Assembly: GCA_028819255.1 (NCBI GenBank) | Contig: JAPPMB010000059.1 | Location: 45,146-109,145 of the forward strand | Reading direction: 5' to 3' | Origin: Bryobacterales bacterium | GTDB lineage: Bacteria; Acidobacteriota; Terriglobia; Bryobacterales; UBA6623 | Length of the DNA: 64,000 bases | Shown: piece after piece, positions 43,337 to 51,434 of the stretch | How the letters are laid out: the number at the start of each line of letters is the position of its first letter | How positions within the stretch are numbered: the stretch's first letter is position 1 | Translations under genes and position numbers: made by a program | The notes under the pieces: generated by a model | Told to the model about the DNA's origin: nothing | The model's input: only the letters and a program-made list of their open reading frames with translations | The model's database searches: none

Positions 43337-43556
43337 GGGGTCAACGTAGCAGACTCGAGGAGCGCGCGGGACCGGCAGACAATGTCCGTTGCTTGCTCTG
43401 GGGCGTGTCCGCATGGCGCGTCCGATGCGGACTCAGGCACGGTCGCGGGCGGGACCGTCGGTGCCTCCGCAGCTTCGGTCGTTGGAGAAAGCTGCCGGCC
43501 GGCGCCCGTCCCGGCTGCAAGGACATGCCGTTCGCGGGTGCTAGAGTCTCCATGAA

Positions 43557-44801
43557 ATGGACTGGATCGACCGGCGCGGTTTCTTCTCGGCATGTGGGGC
43601 CGGCCTTGTGTCCGGCTGCGCCCCAAGCGAAAGCGTCGAAGCGCTCCCCCCCATCCGGGCGATCACCAGTGGGCCCGGGCACCATTGGTTCGGGTACTAC
43701 GACAAGCTCGAGTTCGACCCCGCAAGCCGCCGAGTCTTGGGCATGCAGGTCGACTTCGAGCACCGCTCGCCCCGCCCCGAGGATGAGGTTCGCGTGGGAA
43801 TGGTCGACACCGGGAAAGGTGACCAATGGGTCGATCTCGGAAGCAGTTCGGCTTGGAGCTGGCAGCAGGGCTGCATGCTGCAGTGGATTCCGGGCTCGGA
43901 CTCGGAAGTGATCTGGAATGACCGGCAAGACGGCGCCTACGTCAGCCGGATCCTCGATGTCGGGAGCGGCGCGACGCGCACGATCGATCTGCCGGTCTAC
44001 GCGTTGAGCCCTGACGGCGCATGGGCGGTGACCGCCGACTTCCGGCGGCTGAACGACACCCGCCCCGGCTATGGATACGCGGGAATCCCGGACCCGAACG
44101 CTCGTGATCTGGCTCCGGAGGACGAGGGCATCTGGAGGGTCGACCTCGGCTCGGGCCGGCGCGAGCTGCTGATCTCTGTAGCCGAGGCCGCCGCGATTCC
44201 GAATCCGCACAGCGGGACCGAAGGCATGAAGCACTACTTCAACCACCTTCTTGTCTCTCCCGATGGCGCTCGCCTAATCTTCCTGCACCGCTGGCGGGAC
44301 CCGTCGGGAAGGGGAGGCTTCGGGACCCGGATGTTCACCATCGGCAGCGACGGATCGGATCCCTTTGTACTCGACCCCTACGGGAAGACGTCCCACTTCA
44401 TCTGGCGAGACCCGGAGCATGTTCTCGCGTGGGCCTGGCACCCGTCTCACGAGAGCAAGTTCTATCTCTACCGCGATCAGACCGAGGAGCTGGAGGTCGT
44501 GGCTCCGGAAGGGATGCCGGCCAACGGCCACTGCACGTATCTGCCCGGGAACGAGTGGATCCTCAACGACACCTATCCCGACCAGAACCGCCTGCAGCAC
44601 CCGTATCTCTACGAGGTCGCCAGCGGCCGCCGCGTGCCCCTCGGCCACTTTCTTTCGCCACCCGAATACACGGGCGAATGGCGCTGCGACAACCACCCGC
44701 GCTTCAGCCCCGACGGCAGGAAAGTGGTCATCGACTCGCCTCACGGCGGAAACGGACGACAGCTCTATCTGATCGACATTTCGGGAATCGTGAAGGCGTA
44801 G
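43557..44801 (+). CDS. Exported beta-propeller protein (oligogalacturonate-lyase-like/TolB-like)
   Basis: 414 residues. The N-terminus carries DRRGFFSACGAGLVSGCAP, a Tat-like twin Arg followed by a lipobox. The mature part is a seven-bladed propeller: GPGHHWFGYYDKLEFDPASR, YALSPDGAWAVTADFRRLND, LVSPDGARLIFLHRWRDPSG, AWAWHPSHESKFYLYRDQTE and PRFSPDGRKVVIDSPHGGNG. The family resembles oligogalacturonate lyase propellers with His/Met-rich metal loops; enzymatic activity is not proven. The neighbours are convergent (ankyrin gene, 35 bases away) and divergent (RidA gene). Confidence 0.75.
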   Translation: MDWIDRRGFFSACGAGLVSGCAPSESVEALPPIRAITSGPGHHWFGYYDKLEFDPASRRVLGMQVDFEHRSPRPEDEVRVGMVDTGKGDQWVDLGSSSAWSWQQGCMLQWIPGSDSEVIWNDRQDGAYVSRILDVGSGATRTIDLPVYALSPDGAWAVTADFRRLNDTRPGYGYAGIPDPNARDLAPEDEGIWRVDLGSGRRELLISVAEAAAIPNPHSGTEGMKHYFNHLLVSPDGARLIFLHRWRDPSGRGGFGTRMFTIGSDGSDPFVLDPYGKTSHFIWRDPEHVLAWAWHPSHESKFYLYRDQTEELEVVAPEGMPANGHCTYLPGNEWILNDTYPDQNRLQHPYLYEVASGRRVPLGHFLSPPEYTGEWRCDNHPRFSPDGRKVVIDSPHGGNGRQLYLIDISGIVKA

Positions 44802-44836
44802 CAGCCGGTCGGCTTCCCTGTCCCTCGGACGTGCAG

Positions 44837-46564
44837 TCAGTCGCGGTCCGCGCCGCCCGGCTGCCGGCCCGCCTCGATCAGCTTCCTGATCGCATCGGTT
44901 GTCTTGGTCGACCGGACAACCTTGCTCAGCTTCTCCGGGTCGCCTTCCGTACGCTGTCGGTCAAGGGACTCCTGGAAGCGTTCCTGGTGGTCTGCCAGGT
45001 CGAGCGGCGTTTCGCCCTGATCATTCTTCCGGTCGATCTCCGCGCCTTGGGCGTGGAGTAGCCGGACGGTCTCGAGAGACTTGATGCCGGCTGCGATGTG
45101 GACGATCGTCTGGCCTTGGCGCGGAAGGCTGATCGCCTTCACGGGGTCTGGATAGAGGTCGTGGGGATCATACCTTGCCGACAGGTCGGCCCCGCGCTCA
45201 ATCAGCTCCTGAACGACTGGGTGGTCCCCGGCGACGACCGCGACCGAGAACGGCGTGTGGCCGTCCAGCCGGACCAGGTTCGGGTCCGCGCCCTCGTCCA
45301 GGAGCATCCTGACCAGTTCGAGGCTGCTGGAGTTCGCGGCGATATGGAGCGACGACGAGCCCGGGGGAGCGGGGTTGATCCTCACGTCGCCGTCGGGTCC
45401 TGGCGTCGGGTGCCCGGTCTGCCTGTTCGGGTCCGCGCCCGCATCGAGAAGCCGCCTCACGAGCGCCAGTGCACCCGAACGTTCGAACGGCGGCTGTTCC
45501 GGCGGTGTGCCGAGCGTCAGCAGAGCCGGCAGGTTGCGATAGACGCCGTCCGACCGCTCGTCCTTGACCCGTCCGATCCACGCCGCGGCGAGTGCCGCCG
45601 CGTGCAGGGGAGTGTATCCCGTCCCGTCGGCGGCTACTGCCGATGCGCCGCGGTCGAGCAGAAAGCCCGCCGTGTCGAGGTCAGGCGCAAACCTTTGCGA
45701 GCTGCCCGCTCTGGCCGGGGCGCCCCGGCCCGGCTGAAAGTCCCCGTCCAGGGGCATCCAGTTGTACAGGGCCGCGAGCAGCGGGGATGTACCGTCAGCT
45801 GCGGTCTCGTTCACATCGACGCCGGCGTCGAGCAGCATCCGTACCGACTCCAGATCTCGTTTCCTGACCGCAAAGAAGACGGCGCTTTGGCCGCCGCGCT
45901 TGCTGGCGAACTCCCCATAGGTGTTCCAGGGGATTCCGGTCTTTCCGAGCGTGAAGCTCGTCGGGGCGTATGCCGTGTACCGGACGTTCCATGTTCTCGT
46001 CACCGGATGAGGATCCGCGCCGGCATCGAGCAGCAGGCGGACGGCCTCCGGATTCCCCGCCGACCACATCAGTGCGGTCTGGCCGAACCTCCGTTCCCGG
46101 GCATTGGGATCCGCTCCGCTCTCGATGAGCAGCCTCATCAGGCCGACCTCGCCCAGGCGCGCCGCAGTCATCAGGATCGTCTCCCCGCTTTCGCGCTCGG
46201 CGTTGGGATCGGCTCCGCTCTCGATGAGCAGCCTCGCCACGTCATGGGCCCCGTTCTCAAGAGCCATTGCAAGCGGACGAATGCTAAGCGGGTTGGCAAG
46301 ATCCGGACTGGCGTTCGCAGCCAGGAGGAGCCGGGCAACCGGCAAGTTGCCTCGAATCGCCGCCCAGGCGAGCGCTGTTGAGCCGTCCGCCGAGACGGCG
46401 TCCGGATTGGCGCCCCGCTGCAGCAGCGCCGCGACCATTCGCCGGTCATCGGAGTACGCCGCATCAACCAGCGCCTGTCCCATGCCGGCGGCAAGGGCGC
46501 CGCCCGTCGCCAGCAGACCGGCCAGGACCGCTCCCCCGATGATTCTGAGTACGGGCACGGACAC
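44837..46564 (-). CDS. Exported ankyrin-repeat protein
   Basis: 575 residues with an N-terminal signal (IIGGAVLAGLLATGGALAAG) and about ten ankyrin repeats. Typical repeat ends are NPDAVSADGSTALAWAAIRG, DPNAERESGETILMTAARLG and DPNLVRLDGHTPFSVAVVAG. The last repeats carry EIDRKNDQGETPLDLADHQE, then a helical tail. The repeats are interrupted in two places by longer loops. It ends the DUF1592-DUF1552-ankyrin run: it starts 4 bases after the DUF1552 stop on the same strand. Ankyrin partners in this gene set are common in Acidobacteria and Planctomycetes, role unknown; it probably acts as a periplasmic binding scaffold. Confidence 0.85.
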   Translation of the reverse strand: MSVPVLRIIGGAVLAGLLATGGALAAGMGQALVDAAYSDDRRMVAALLQRGANPDAVSADGSTALAWAAIRGNLPVARLLLAANASPDLANPLSIRPLAMALENGAHDVARLLIESGADPNAERESGETILMTAARLGEVGLMRLLIESGADPNARERRFGQTALMWSAGNPEAVRLLLDAGADPHPVTRTWNVRYTAYAPTSFTLGKTGIPWNTYGEFASKRGGQSAVFFAVRKRDLESVRMLLDAGVDVNETAADGTSPLLAALYNWMPLDGDFQPGRGAPARAGSSQRFAPDLDTAGFLLDRGASAVAADGTGYTPLHAAALAAAWIGRVKDERSDGVYRNLPALLTLGTPPEQPPFERSGALALVRRLLDAGADPNRQTGHPTPGPDGDVRINPAPPGSSSLHIAANSSSLELVRMLLDEGADPNLVRLDGHTPFSVAVVAGDHPVVQELIERGADLSARYDPHDLYPDPVKAISLPRQGQTIVHIAAGIKSLETVRLLHAQGAEIDRKNDQGETPLDLADHQERFQESLDRQRTEGDPEKLSKVVRSTKTTDAIRKLIEAGRQPGGADRD

Positions 46565-46568
46565 GGTG

Positions 46569-47867
46569 CTAGACCTCCACGCGGTTGAGGCGCCCCGTGC
46601 TGTCGCCGAGCTTCTCCGTCGGGACGCCCACCTTGTCGAGCATCGTCAGGTAGAGGTTCGTCAGCGGCGTCGTGTCGCCTTCGAACGCGACGTGCCTTCC
46701 ACCTGCAACGCGTCCCGCGGCGCCGCCCGCCAGGAGCACGGGCAGATCCCGCTGGCTGTGGCTTGTCGGCACGCTGAGGCTGCTGGCGTACATGATCAGG
46801 GAGTGGTCCAGAAGCGTCGAACCCCCTTCCTGCAGCGCGTCGAGCTTCGACAGGAAGTATGCCAGCAGCTCGCACTGGTTCACATTGATCTTCGCCAGGG
46901 CGTCGAGCTTGTGCGGCTCGAAATTGTGGTGCGAGATCTCGTGGTGCCCCATCGAGATGTCCAAGTGCGGAAAGTTCATCGACGTCGCCTCACGCCCGTA
47001 CATGAACGTCCAGACGCGAGTCAGGTCCGCCTGGATCGCGAGCGTCTGCAGATCGAACATCAGCTTGACGCGCTCCGGCCATGTTTCCGGAATGCCGGGC
47101 GGACGCTCGACAGGCGGAAGGTCGACGGGCGGCTTGTTCATGGCGACCTCGATCCGGCGCTCGACGTCGCGAATCGATTCGAAGTACTGGTCCAGCTTGC
47201 GCCGGTCCGCGGCCCCGACTGCCGCCTTCAGCTCCTCGATCCTGCCGACGACGTCGTCGAGCGTGCTCCGGTCTGCGGCGTCCCTGCGTCTGGAGGCCTC
47301 CGGGTCAATGCGCCCGCCCTCACCGAAGAGCCGCTCGAAGACCAAGCGCGGATTCTTCTCGAACGGCAGCGGATTCGTCGCGGACTTGAACACCGGGCCG
47401 GGCAAGTTGCCGGTCTCCTCGGTCGTGAGTTCCAGCGAACTGAACTGGGTCTCCTTGCCGAGCGTCCGGGCCGCCACCTGGTCGACCGAGACTCCGACGT
47501 GGACCTTCCCCTGGGTCGGCTCGCAGCCGGTCATGAACGATGCCATGGCCCGGTCGTGGAACCCTGCCTTCGACCTGTCGGGGTCGGAGGAGAGGCCGGA
47601 CAGAATGAGGAACTTCTCCCGGTGGGGTGCCAGCGGAGCCAGGGCTTCGCTGGCCTCGTAGCCGGGGCCTTCCCCATCCGGCCGCCAGCGCTCGCGGTCC
47701 ACGCCAAGAGGAAAGTAGATGAACCCGAGGCGGCGAACCGGCGCCGCGTCGGTGAGGCGCTCGGCAGTCAGCGCCGGGACCATCGCGTCCAGGAGTGGAA
47801 GTGCAAGGGCCGTGCCGGCGCCGCGAAGGAATGTCCGGCGTGGAAGGTGGTTCTTGGTAACGAACAC
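46569..47867 (-). CDS. DUF1552 family exported protein
   Basis: 432 residues with a Tat-like start LPRRTFLRGAGTALALPLLD. The DUF1552 body reads RRLGFIYFPLGVDRERWRPD, FHDRAMASFMTGCEPTQGKV, SVDQVAARTLGKETQFSSLE and HHEISHHNFEPHKLDALAKI. It ends with SLIMYASSLSVPTSHSQRDL and a terminal loop. The fold resembles DUF1501/sulfatase-like proteins, and these always travel with DUF1587/1592/1595 cytochrome-like proteins. The function is unproven; periplasmic carbohydrate or sulfate chemistry has been suggested. It lies 11 bases after the DUF1592 gene and 4 before the ankyrin gene, one transcription unit. Confidence 0.92.
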   Translation of the reverse strand: MFVTKNHLPRRTFLRGAGTALALPLLDAMVPALTAERLTDAAPVRRLGFIYFPLGVDRERWRPDGEGPGYEASEALAPLAPHREKFLILSGLSSDPDRSKAGFHDRAMASFMTGCEPTQGKVHVGVSVDQVAARTLGKETQFSSLELTTEETGNLPGPVFKSATNPLPFEKNPRLVFERLFGEGGRIDPEASRRRDAADRSTLDDVVGRIEELKAAVGAADRRKLDQYFESIRDVERRIEVAMNKPPVDLPPVERPPGIPETWPERVKLMFDLQTLAIQADLTRVWTFMYGREATSMNFPHLDISMGHHEISHHNFEPHKLDALAKINVNQCELLAYFLSKLDALQEGGSTLLDHSLIMYASSLSVPTSHSQRDLPVLLAGGAAGRVAGGRHVAFEGDTTPLTNLYLTMLDKVGVPTEKLGDSTGRLNRVEV

Positions 47868-47878
47868 GTTTGGCTCTC

Positions 47879-50302
47879 CTATTCTGAATCGGATTGGCGC
47901 ATCTGGAACGGCGTGCTCGCGATGACTCCGCGCACCAGATCCGCGAACCGGTATCCGTCCGCTTCGGAGTCTGCAAGGATCCTGCGGACGGCTGGCTGGT
48001 CCCTGGGGTCCAGCTCGCGGCCCAGCGCATACGTCATGAGCCGCTCGACGGTGGCATGGGCGAACCGTGCGGGCCGTGCGAGCAGCAGCGTCTTCAGCCC
48101 TTGTGGACCCTCGACGGTCCCGCCGGCAGGCAGAGGCGAGGACGCTTCAATCGGTCCGCCCTGGTCTTCAGACCTCCACCGGCCCAGCACGTCGAAGTTC
48201 TCCAGGGCGAATCCCAGCGGGTCGATCCTAGCGTGGCAGGAAGCGCACGCCGGGTCTGCGCGGTGCTTCTCCAGCTGCTCCCTCACGGTCAGCTTGACGC
48301 CGTCTCCCGCGCTGTCCTCAAGAGGGGGGATGTTTGCGGGCGGGGGAGGGGGCGGGGAGTTGAGCAGATTGTCGAGGATCCAGGTTCCTCGGAGCACCGG
48401 GGAGGTCCGGGCGGAGTGCGACGTGAGCATCAGGATGCTGCCCTGGCCCAGCAGTCCTCCCCTCTCCGGCACGCTATCCAGCGTGACGCGCCGGAATCCC
48501 GGCCCTCTCACGTCCCGGATCCCGTAGTGCCGGGCCAGTCTGTCGTTCACGTAGGTGTAGTCCGCTCCCACCAGGTCCAGAACGCTGCGGTTCTCGCGAA
48601 TCACGCTGCGCAGGAAGTGGCGGGTCTCCTCCCGGAAGGCCGCCATCAGAGACGGGTCAAACTCCGGATAGGTCTGGCGGTCGGGCCGAACGGCCCCGAG
48701 CTTGCGCAGTCCGAGCCACTGCGAGGCGAAGTTGTCCGCCAGGGTTCCCGCCTTCGGGCTCGCCAGCATGCGGCGGACCTGGCGACCCAGTTCCCCTGGC
48801 GACCGCAGAAGGCCGTCTGAGGCCGCGTTGAGGAGCGCGTCGTCCGGAACGCTGCTCCACAGGAAGAACGAAATGCGCGAGGCGAGCTCGAAGTCGGACG
48901 CCCTGTGCAGTTCCTGCCCCGCCGCTTCCGGATCGCCGAACTCGAGACGGAACAGGAAGTCCGGCGCGAGGAGGATCTCTCGCAGGGCCGCGGCGATGGA
49001 TTCCTCGAAGCCCGCTTCCCTGCGGGTGGTCTTGAAGGTGTTCAGCAGCGGGCCGATGTCCTCGTCGGAAACGTCCCGCCGATAGGCTCTTCGGGCGATC
49101 CCGCGGAGGATTCTCGATGCGCAGGCGGCCTCGTCCGCCGGACCGTCCGGTGTGCAGACGAACACGCGCCTGCGGCTCGGCGTGTCCTTCGCGTCCCCGG
49201 GACCGTACGGACCGGCGATCTCGATCCTTCCCAGGACCGGCGGGCCGGGGAGGCCGTCGAAGGCCGATTCTCCCGATGTCATGCCCCCGATCTCGAAGAG
49301 CTTTACGCGCTTTCCGTCCACTCGAAACTCGACGGTAGGCCGGATCGCCGTTCCGAGGAGGTCCAGCGGTCCGCCCAGCGCCCGTCCCCCCGGTCCGCTG
49401 ACATCCGACACCGGCCCCTCCCGGACCGCGAACTCGTCCGGGAAGGTGACCACCACGGTATGCGGACCCGCCGATTGGCGGATCGTCGTCCGAAAGAAGC
49501 GCACTCCTTCGGTCGGCGTCAGGCTCACCTTCTGGAGGTACGCGCGCAACTCGTAATCGCCGTCGTACGGAAAGTGGTGTCGGACCCGGATGCCCCCGCG
49601 GGTTCCGTACGGCATGCCTCTTCCCTGCCAGGAAGACTGGTTTCCGCCCGCCGCATAGGTCTCGACCACCGGAGACGGATCGCTTGCGCCCACGGCCAGC
49701 AGGCTCACCAGCCGCGCCGTCTTGAGATATCCCTCGAGCAGGAGCGGCGACATCGAAAGGGCATCGGCGATGTTGTCGAAGCCCGCCGCCTGCCCGTCCG
49801 GAGGCAGCCTCGCGGCGAGGGGGAATTCCACGGCCAGAATGTCTCGGACGGCGTTGGCATACTCGGTTCGGTTAAGCCGCCGAATGACCGTACGTCCGGC
49901 GTAGGGTGCCAGGCGCGCGGCTGCGTCGAGGTCCGCAATCAGGCCGCCCCGGAACGTCTCAATCGCCGCTTCCGCAGGCCTTGCGGCTCCCGGGGGCGGC
50001 ATCTCGCCGGCCCCGAGCTTGCGGACGACTCGTTCCCACACCTCCGGTCGCTTCGGCGCATCCGTAGGATCCACTCCTTCCAGCAGCAGCTCTCCGGACG
50101 GAGAGCTTCCGGAATGGCACGGCACGCAGTACCCGCCAACGAACGCCTCGCGGTCGATTTCCGACGCCGCCAGTCCGGATGTCAGGACCGAGAGGAGGAG
50201 CAAGGCCGCTCGGCTCGCACTCCGGCCCGGAGCCGAAGCGCGAAACCGCCCGAGCCCGGCCTGTAGCCGGACGAGACCTTGCCTATTGCCTACCTCCGCC
50301 AT
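47879..50302 (-). CDS. DUF1587/1592/1588/1585-type c-heme-containing exported protein
   Basis: 807 residues. The N-terminal signal (ASRAALLLLSVLTSGLAAS) is followed by a single c-heme site YCVPCHSGSSPSGELLLEG near residue 57, the 'Planctomycete cytochrome C' start. Domains in order: DUF1587 around VIRRLNRTEYANAVRDILAV, DUF1595/1592 around FVCTPDGPADEAACASRILR and DFELASRISFFLWSSVPDDA, DUF1588 around LLGQGSILMLTSHSARTSPV, and DUF1585 at the C-terminus after DPACASCHARIDPLGFALEN, which carries a second CxxCH. It is the first gene of the run with DUF1552 and the ankyrin protein. TACGAT 26 bases before the start is a possible -10. Function unknown, probably periplasmic redox. Confidence 0.93.
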   Translation of the reverse strand: MAEVGNRQGLVRLQAGLGRFRASAPGRSASRAALLLLSVLTSGLAASEIDREAFVGGYCVPCHSGSSPSGELLLEGVDPTDAPKRPEVWERVVRKLGAGEMPPPGAARPAEAAIETFRGGLIADLDAAARLAPYAGRTVIRRLNRTEYANAVRDILAVEFPLAARLPPDGQAAGFDNIADALSMSPLLLEGYLKTARLVSLLAVGASDPSPVVETYAAGGNQSSWQGRGMPYGTRGGIRVRHHFPYDGDYELRAYLQKVSLTPTEGVRFFRTTIRQSAGPHTVVVTFPDEFAVREGPVSDVSGPGGRALGGPLDLLGTAIRPTVEFRVDGKRVKLFEIGGMTSGESAFDGLPGPPVLGRIEIAGPYGPGDAKDTPSRRRVFVCTPDGPADEAACASRILRGIARRAYRRDVSDEDIGPLLNTFKTTRREAGFEESIAAALREILLAPDFLFRLEFGDPEAAGQELHRASDFELASRISFFLWSSVPDDALLNAASDGLLRSPGELGRQVRRMLASPKAGTLADNFASQWLGLRKLGAVRPDRQTYPEFDPSLMAAFREETRHFLRSVIRENRSVLDLVGADYTYVNDRLARHYGIRDVRGPGFRRVTLDSVPERGGLLGQGSILMLTSHSARTSPVLRGTWILDNLLNSPPPPPPANIPPLEDSAGDGVKLTVREQLEKHRADPACASCHARIDPLGFALENFDVLGRWRSEDQGGPIEASSPLPAGGTVEGPQGLKTLLLARPARFAHATVERLMTYALGRELDPRDQPAVRRILADSEADGYRFADLVRGVIASTPFQMRQSDSE

Positions 50303-50327
50303 GCCGACAGGCGAAACCGCTCCTCAA

Positions 50328-50333
50328 ATCGTA
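50328..50333 (-). promoter_or_regulatory. Candidate -10 box of the DUF1592-DUF1552-ankyrin operon
   Basis: TACGAT on the minus strand, 25 bases before the ATG; gaggag lies between box and start. The -35 is unclear. It shares the 217-base divergent gap with the dehydratase gene. Confidence 0.35.
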
Positions 50334-50519
50334 CAGCGGGAGGACCGGATTCTCCTAGCCTTTTCTTGCGCCGAATCCGGCAAACGGACCGCAGGGACGA
50401 ACGAGGGGACAGGCAGGGTGAGGAACCCCCGGGTGCGCTCCTGCGAAGTGCACCCGGCGCCATGGACGTTTCCGCCGTCCTGCGGGTGCCGATCCGGCGT
50501 GCCCGCGCTCAGTGCGACA

Positions 50520-51434
50520 ATGGGCCGCATGACGCCCTCCGAGCTTCGGCGCAGGCTGGAAGGGGTGATCGCTTTTCCGGTCACGAACTTCAAGCCCGAC
50601 TACTCTCTCGACATTGACGCCTACCGCACGAACCTCGCCGAGATGGTGCGCTTTCCGATGTGCGCGGTGGTCGCCGCCGGCGGCACCGGAGAGCTCTACT
50701 CCCTGACTCCGGACGAGCATCGGGAGCTTGTGGAGGCGACGGTTGCTGAGGCCGGGGGCAGGACCGCGGTGATCGCCGGAGTGGGATTCGGCGGCGGAAT
50801 GTCGGTCGAGCTGGCGAAGCAGGCCCAGGACGCGGGGGCGGACGGGATTCTGATGTTTCCTCCGTACTACCCCGGCGCCGACTTCGAGGGTCTTGTCCGC
50901 TACTACAAGGCGATCGGCTCCGCAGTCGACCTGGGCCTGTTCCTGTATTCCCGGGACACGGTCAATCTCACACCTCCCCAGGTCTTCCGCCTCTCGCAGG
51001 AGATTCCGAATCTCATCGCTCTCAAGGAAGGCCAGGGAGACATCCGCAACTACCAGCGCGTGATGGAGCGCTGCGGGAACAGGCTGCACTGGATCGGGGG
51101 TATCGGCGACGATATGGTTCCTGGCTACTACTCGATCGGCATCCGAACCTACACGTCCAGCATTGCGACCATCGCGCCGCGCCTCTCGCTCCAGCTCCAC
51201 GAGCGCGCCTCCATGCTGGACAACCCCAGCCTCTCGAGGCTCATGCGCAACTACGTCCTGCCGCTGTATGCCATGCGGTCGCGTCGTAAGGGGTACGAGG
51301 TCAGCATCATGAAGAAGGCCATGGAAATCCTCGGCAAACCCGCCGGCCCCGTCCGTCCTCCCCTGCCGGAGGTCCGCCCTGAGGAGGTCAAGGAACTCGA
51401 GGGGCTGATGCGCCGTTTCGAACCCGTGCTCTGA
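50520..51434 (+). CDS. 5-dehydro-4-deoxyglucarate dehydratase (DapA superfamily)
   Basis: 304 residues from MGRMTPSELRRR; a second ATG three codons later is possible. The DHDPS-like barrel carries EGVIAFPVTNFKPDYSLDID, CAVVAAGGTGELYSLTPDEH, the conserved Tyr in LGLFLYSRDTVNL and the Schiff-base Lys in NLIALKEGQGDIRNYQRVM. The combination is typical of KDG dehydratase (glucarate/galactarate catabolism, giving 2-oxoglutarate semialdehyde, water and CO2). The open frame extends far upstream to 50019 but overlaps the divergent operon and has no family match. Its 3' end overlaps the convergent AddA-like gene by 47 bases. Confidence 0.9.
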   Translation: MGRMTPSELRRRLEGVIAFPVTNFKPDYSLDIDAYRTNLAEMVRFPMCAVVAAGGTGELYSLTPDEHRELVEATVAEAGGRTAVIAGVGFGGGMSVELAKQAQDAGADGILMFPPYYPGADFEGLVRYYKAIGSAVDLGLFLYSRDTVNLTPPQVFRLSQEIPNLIALKEGQGDIRNYQRVMERCGNRLHWIGGIGDDMVPGYYSIGIRTYTSSIATIAPRLSLQLHERASMLDNPSLSRLMRNYVLPLYAMRSRRKGYEVSIMKKAMEILGKPAGPVRPPLPEVRPEEVKELEGLMRRFEPVL

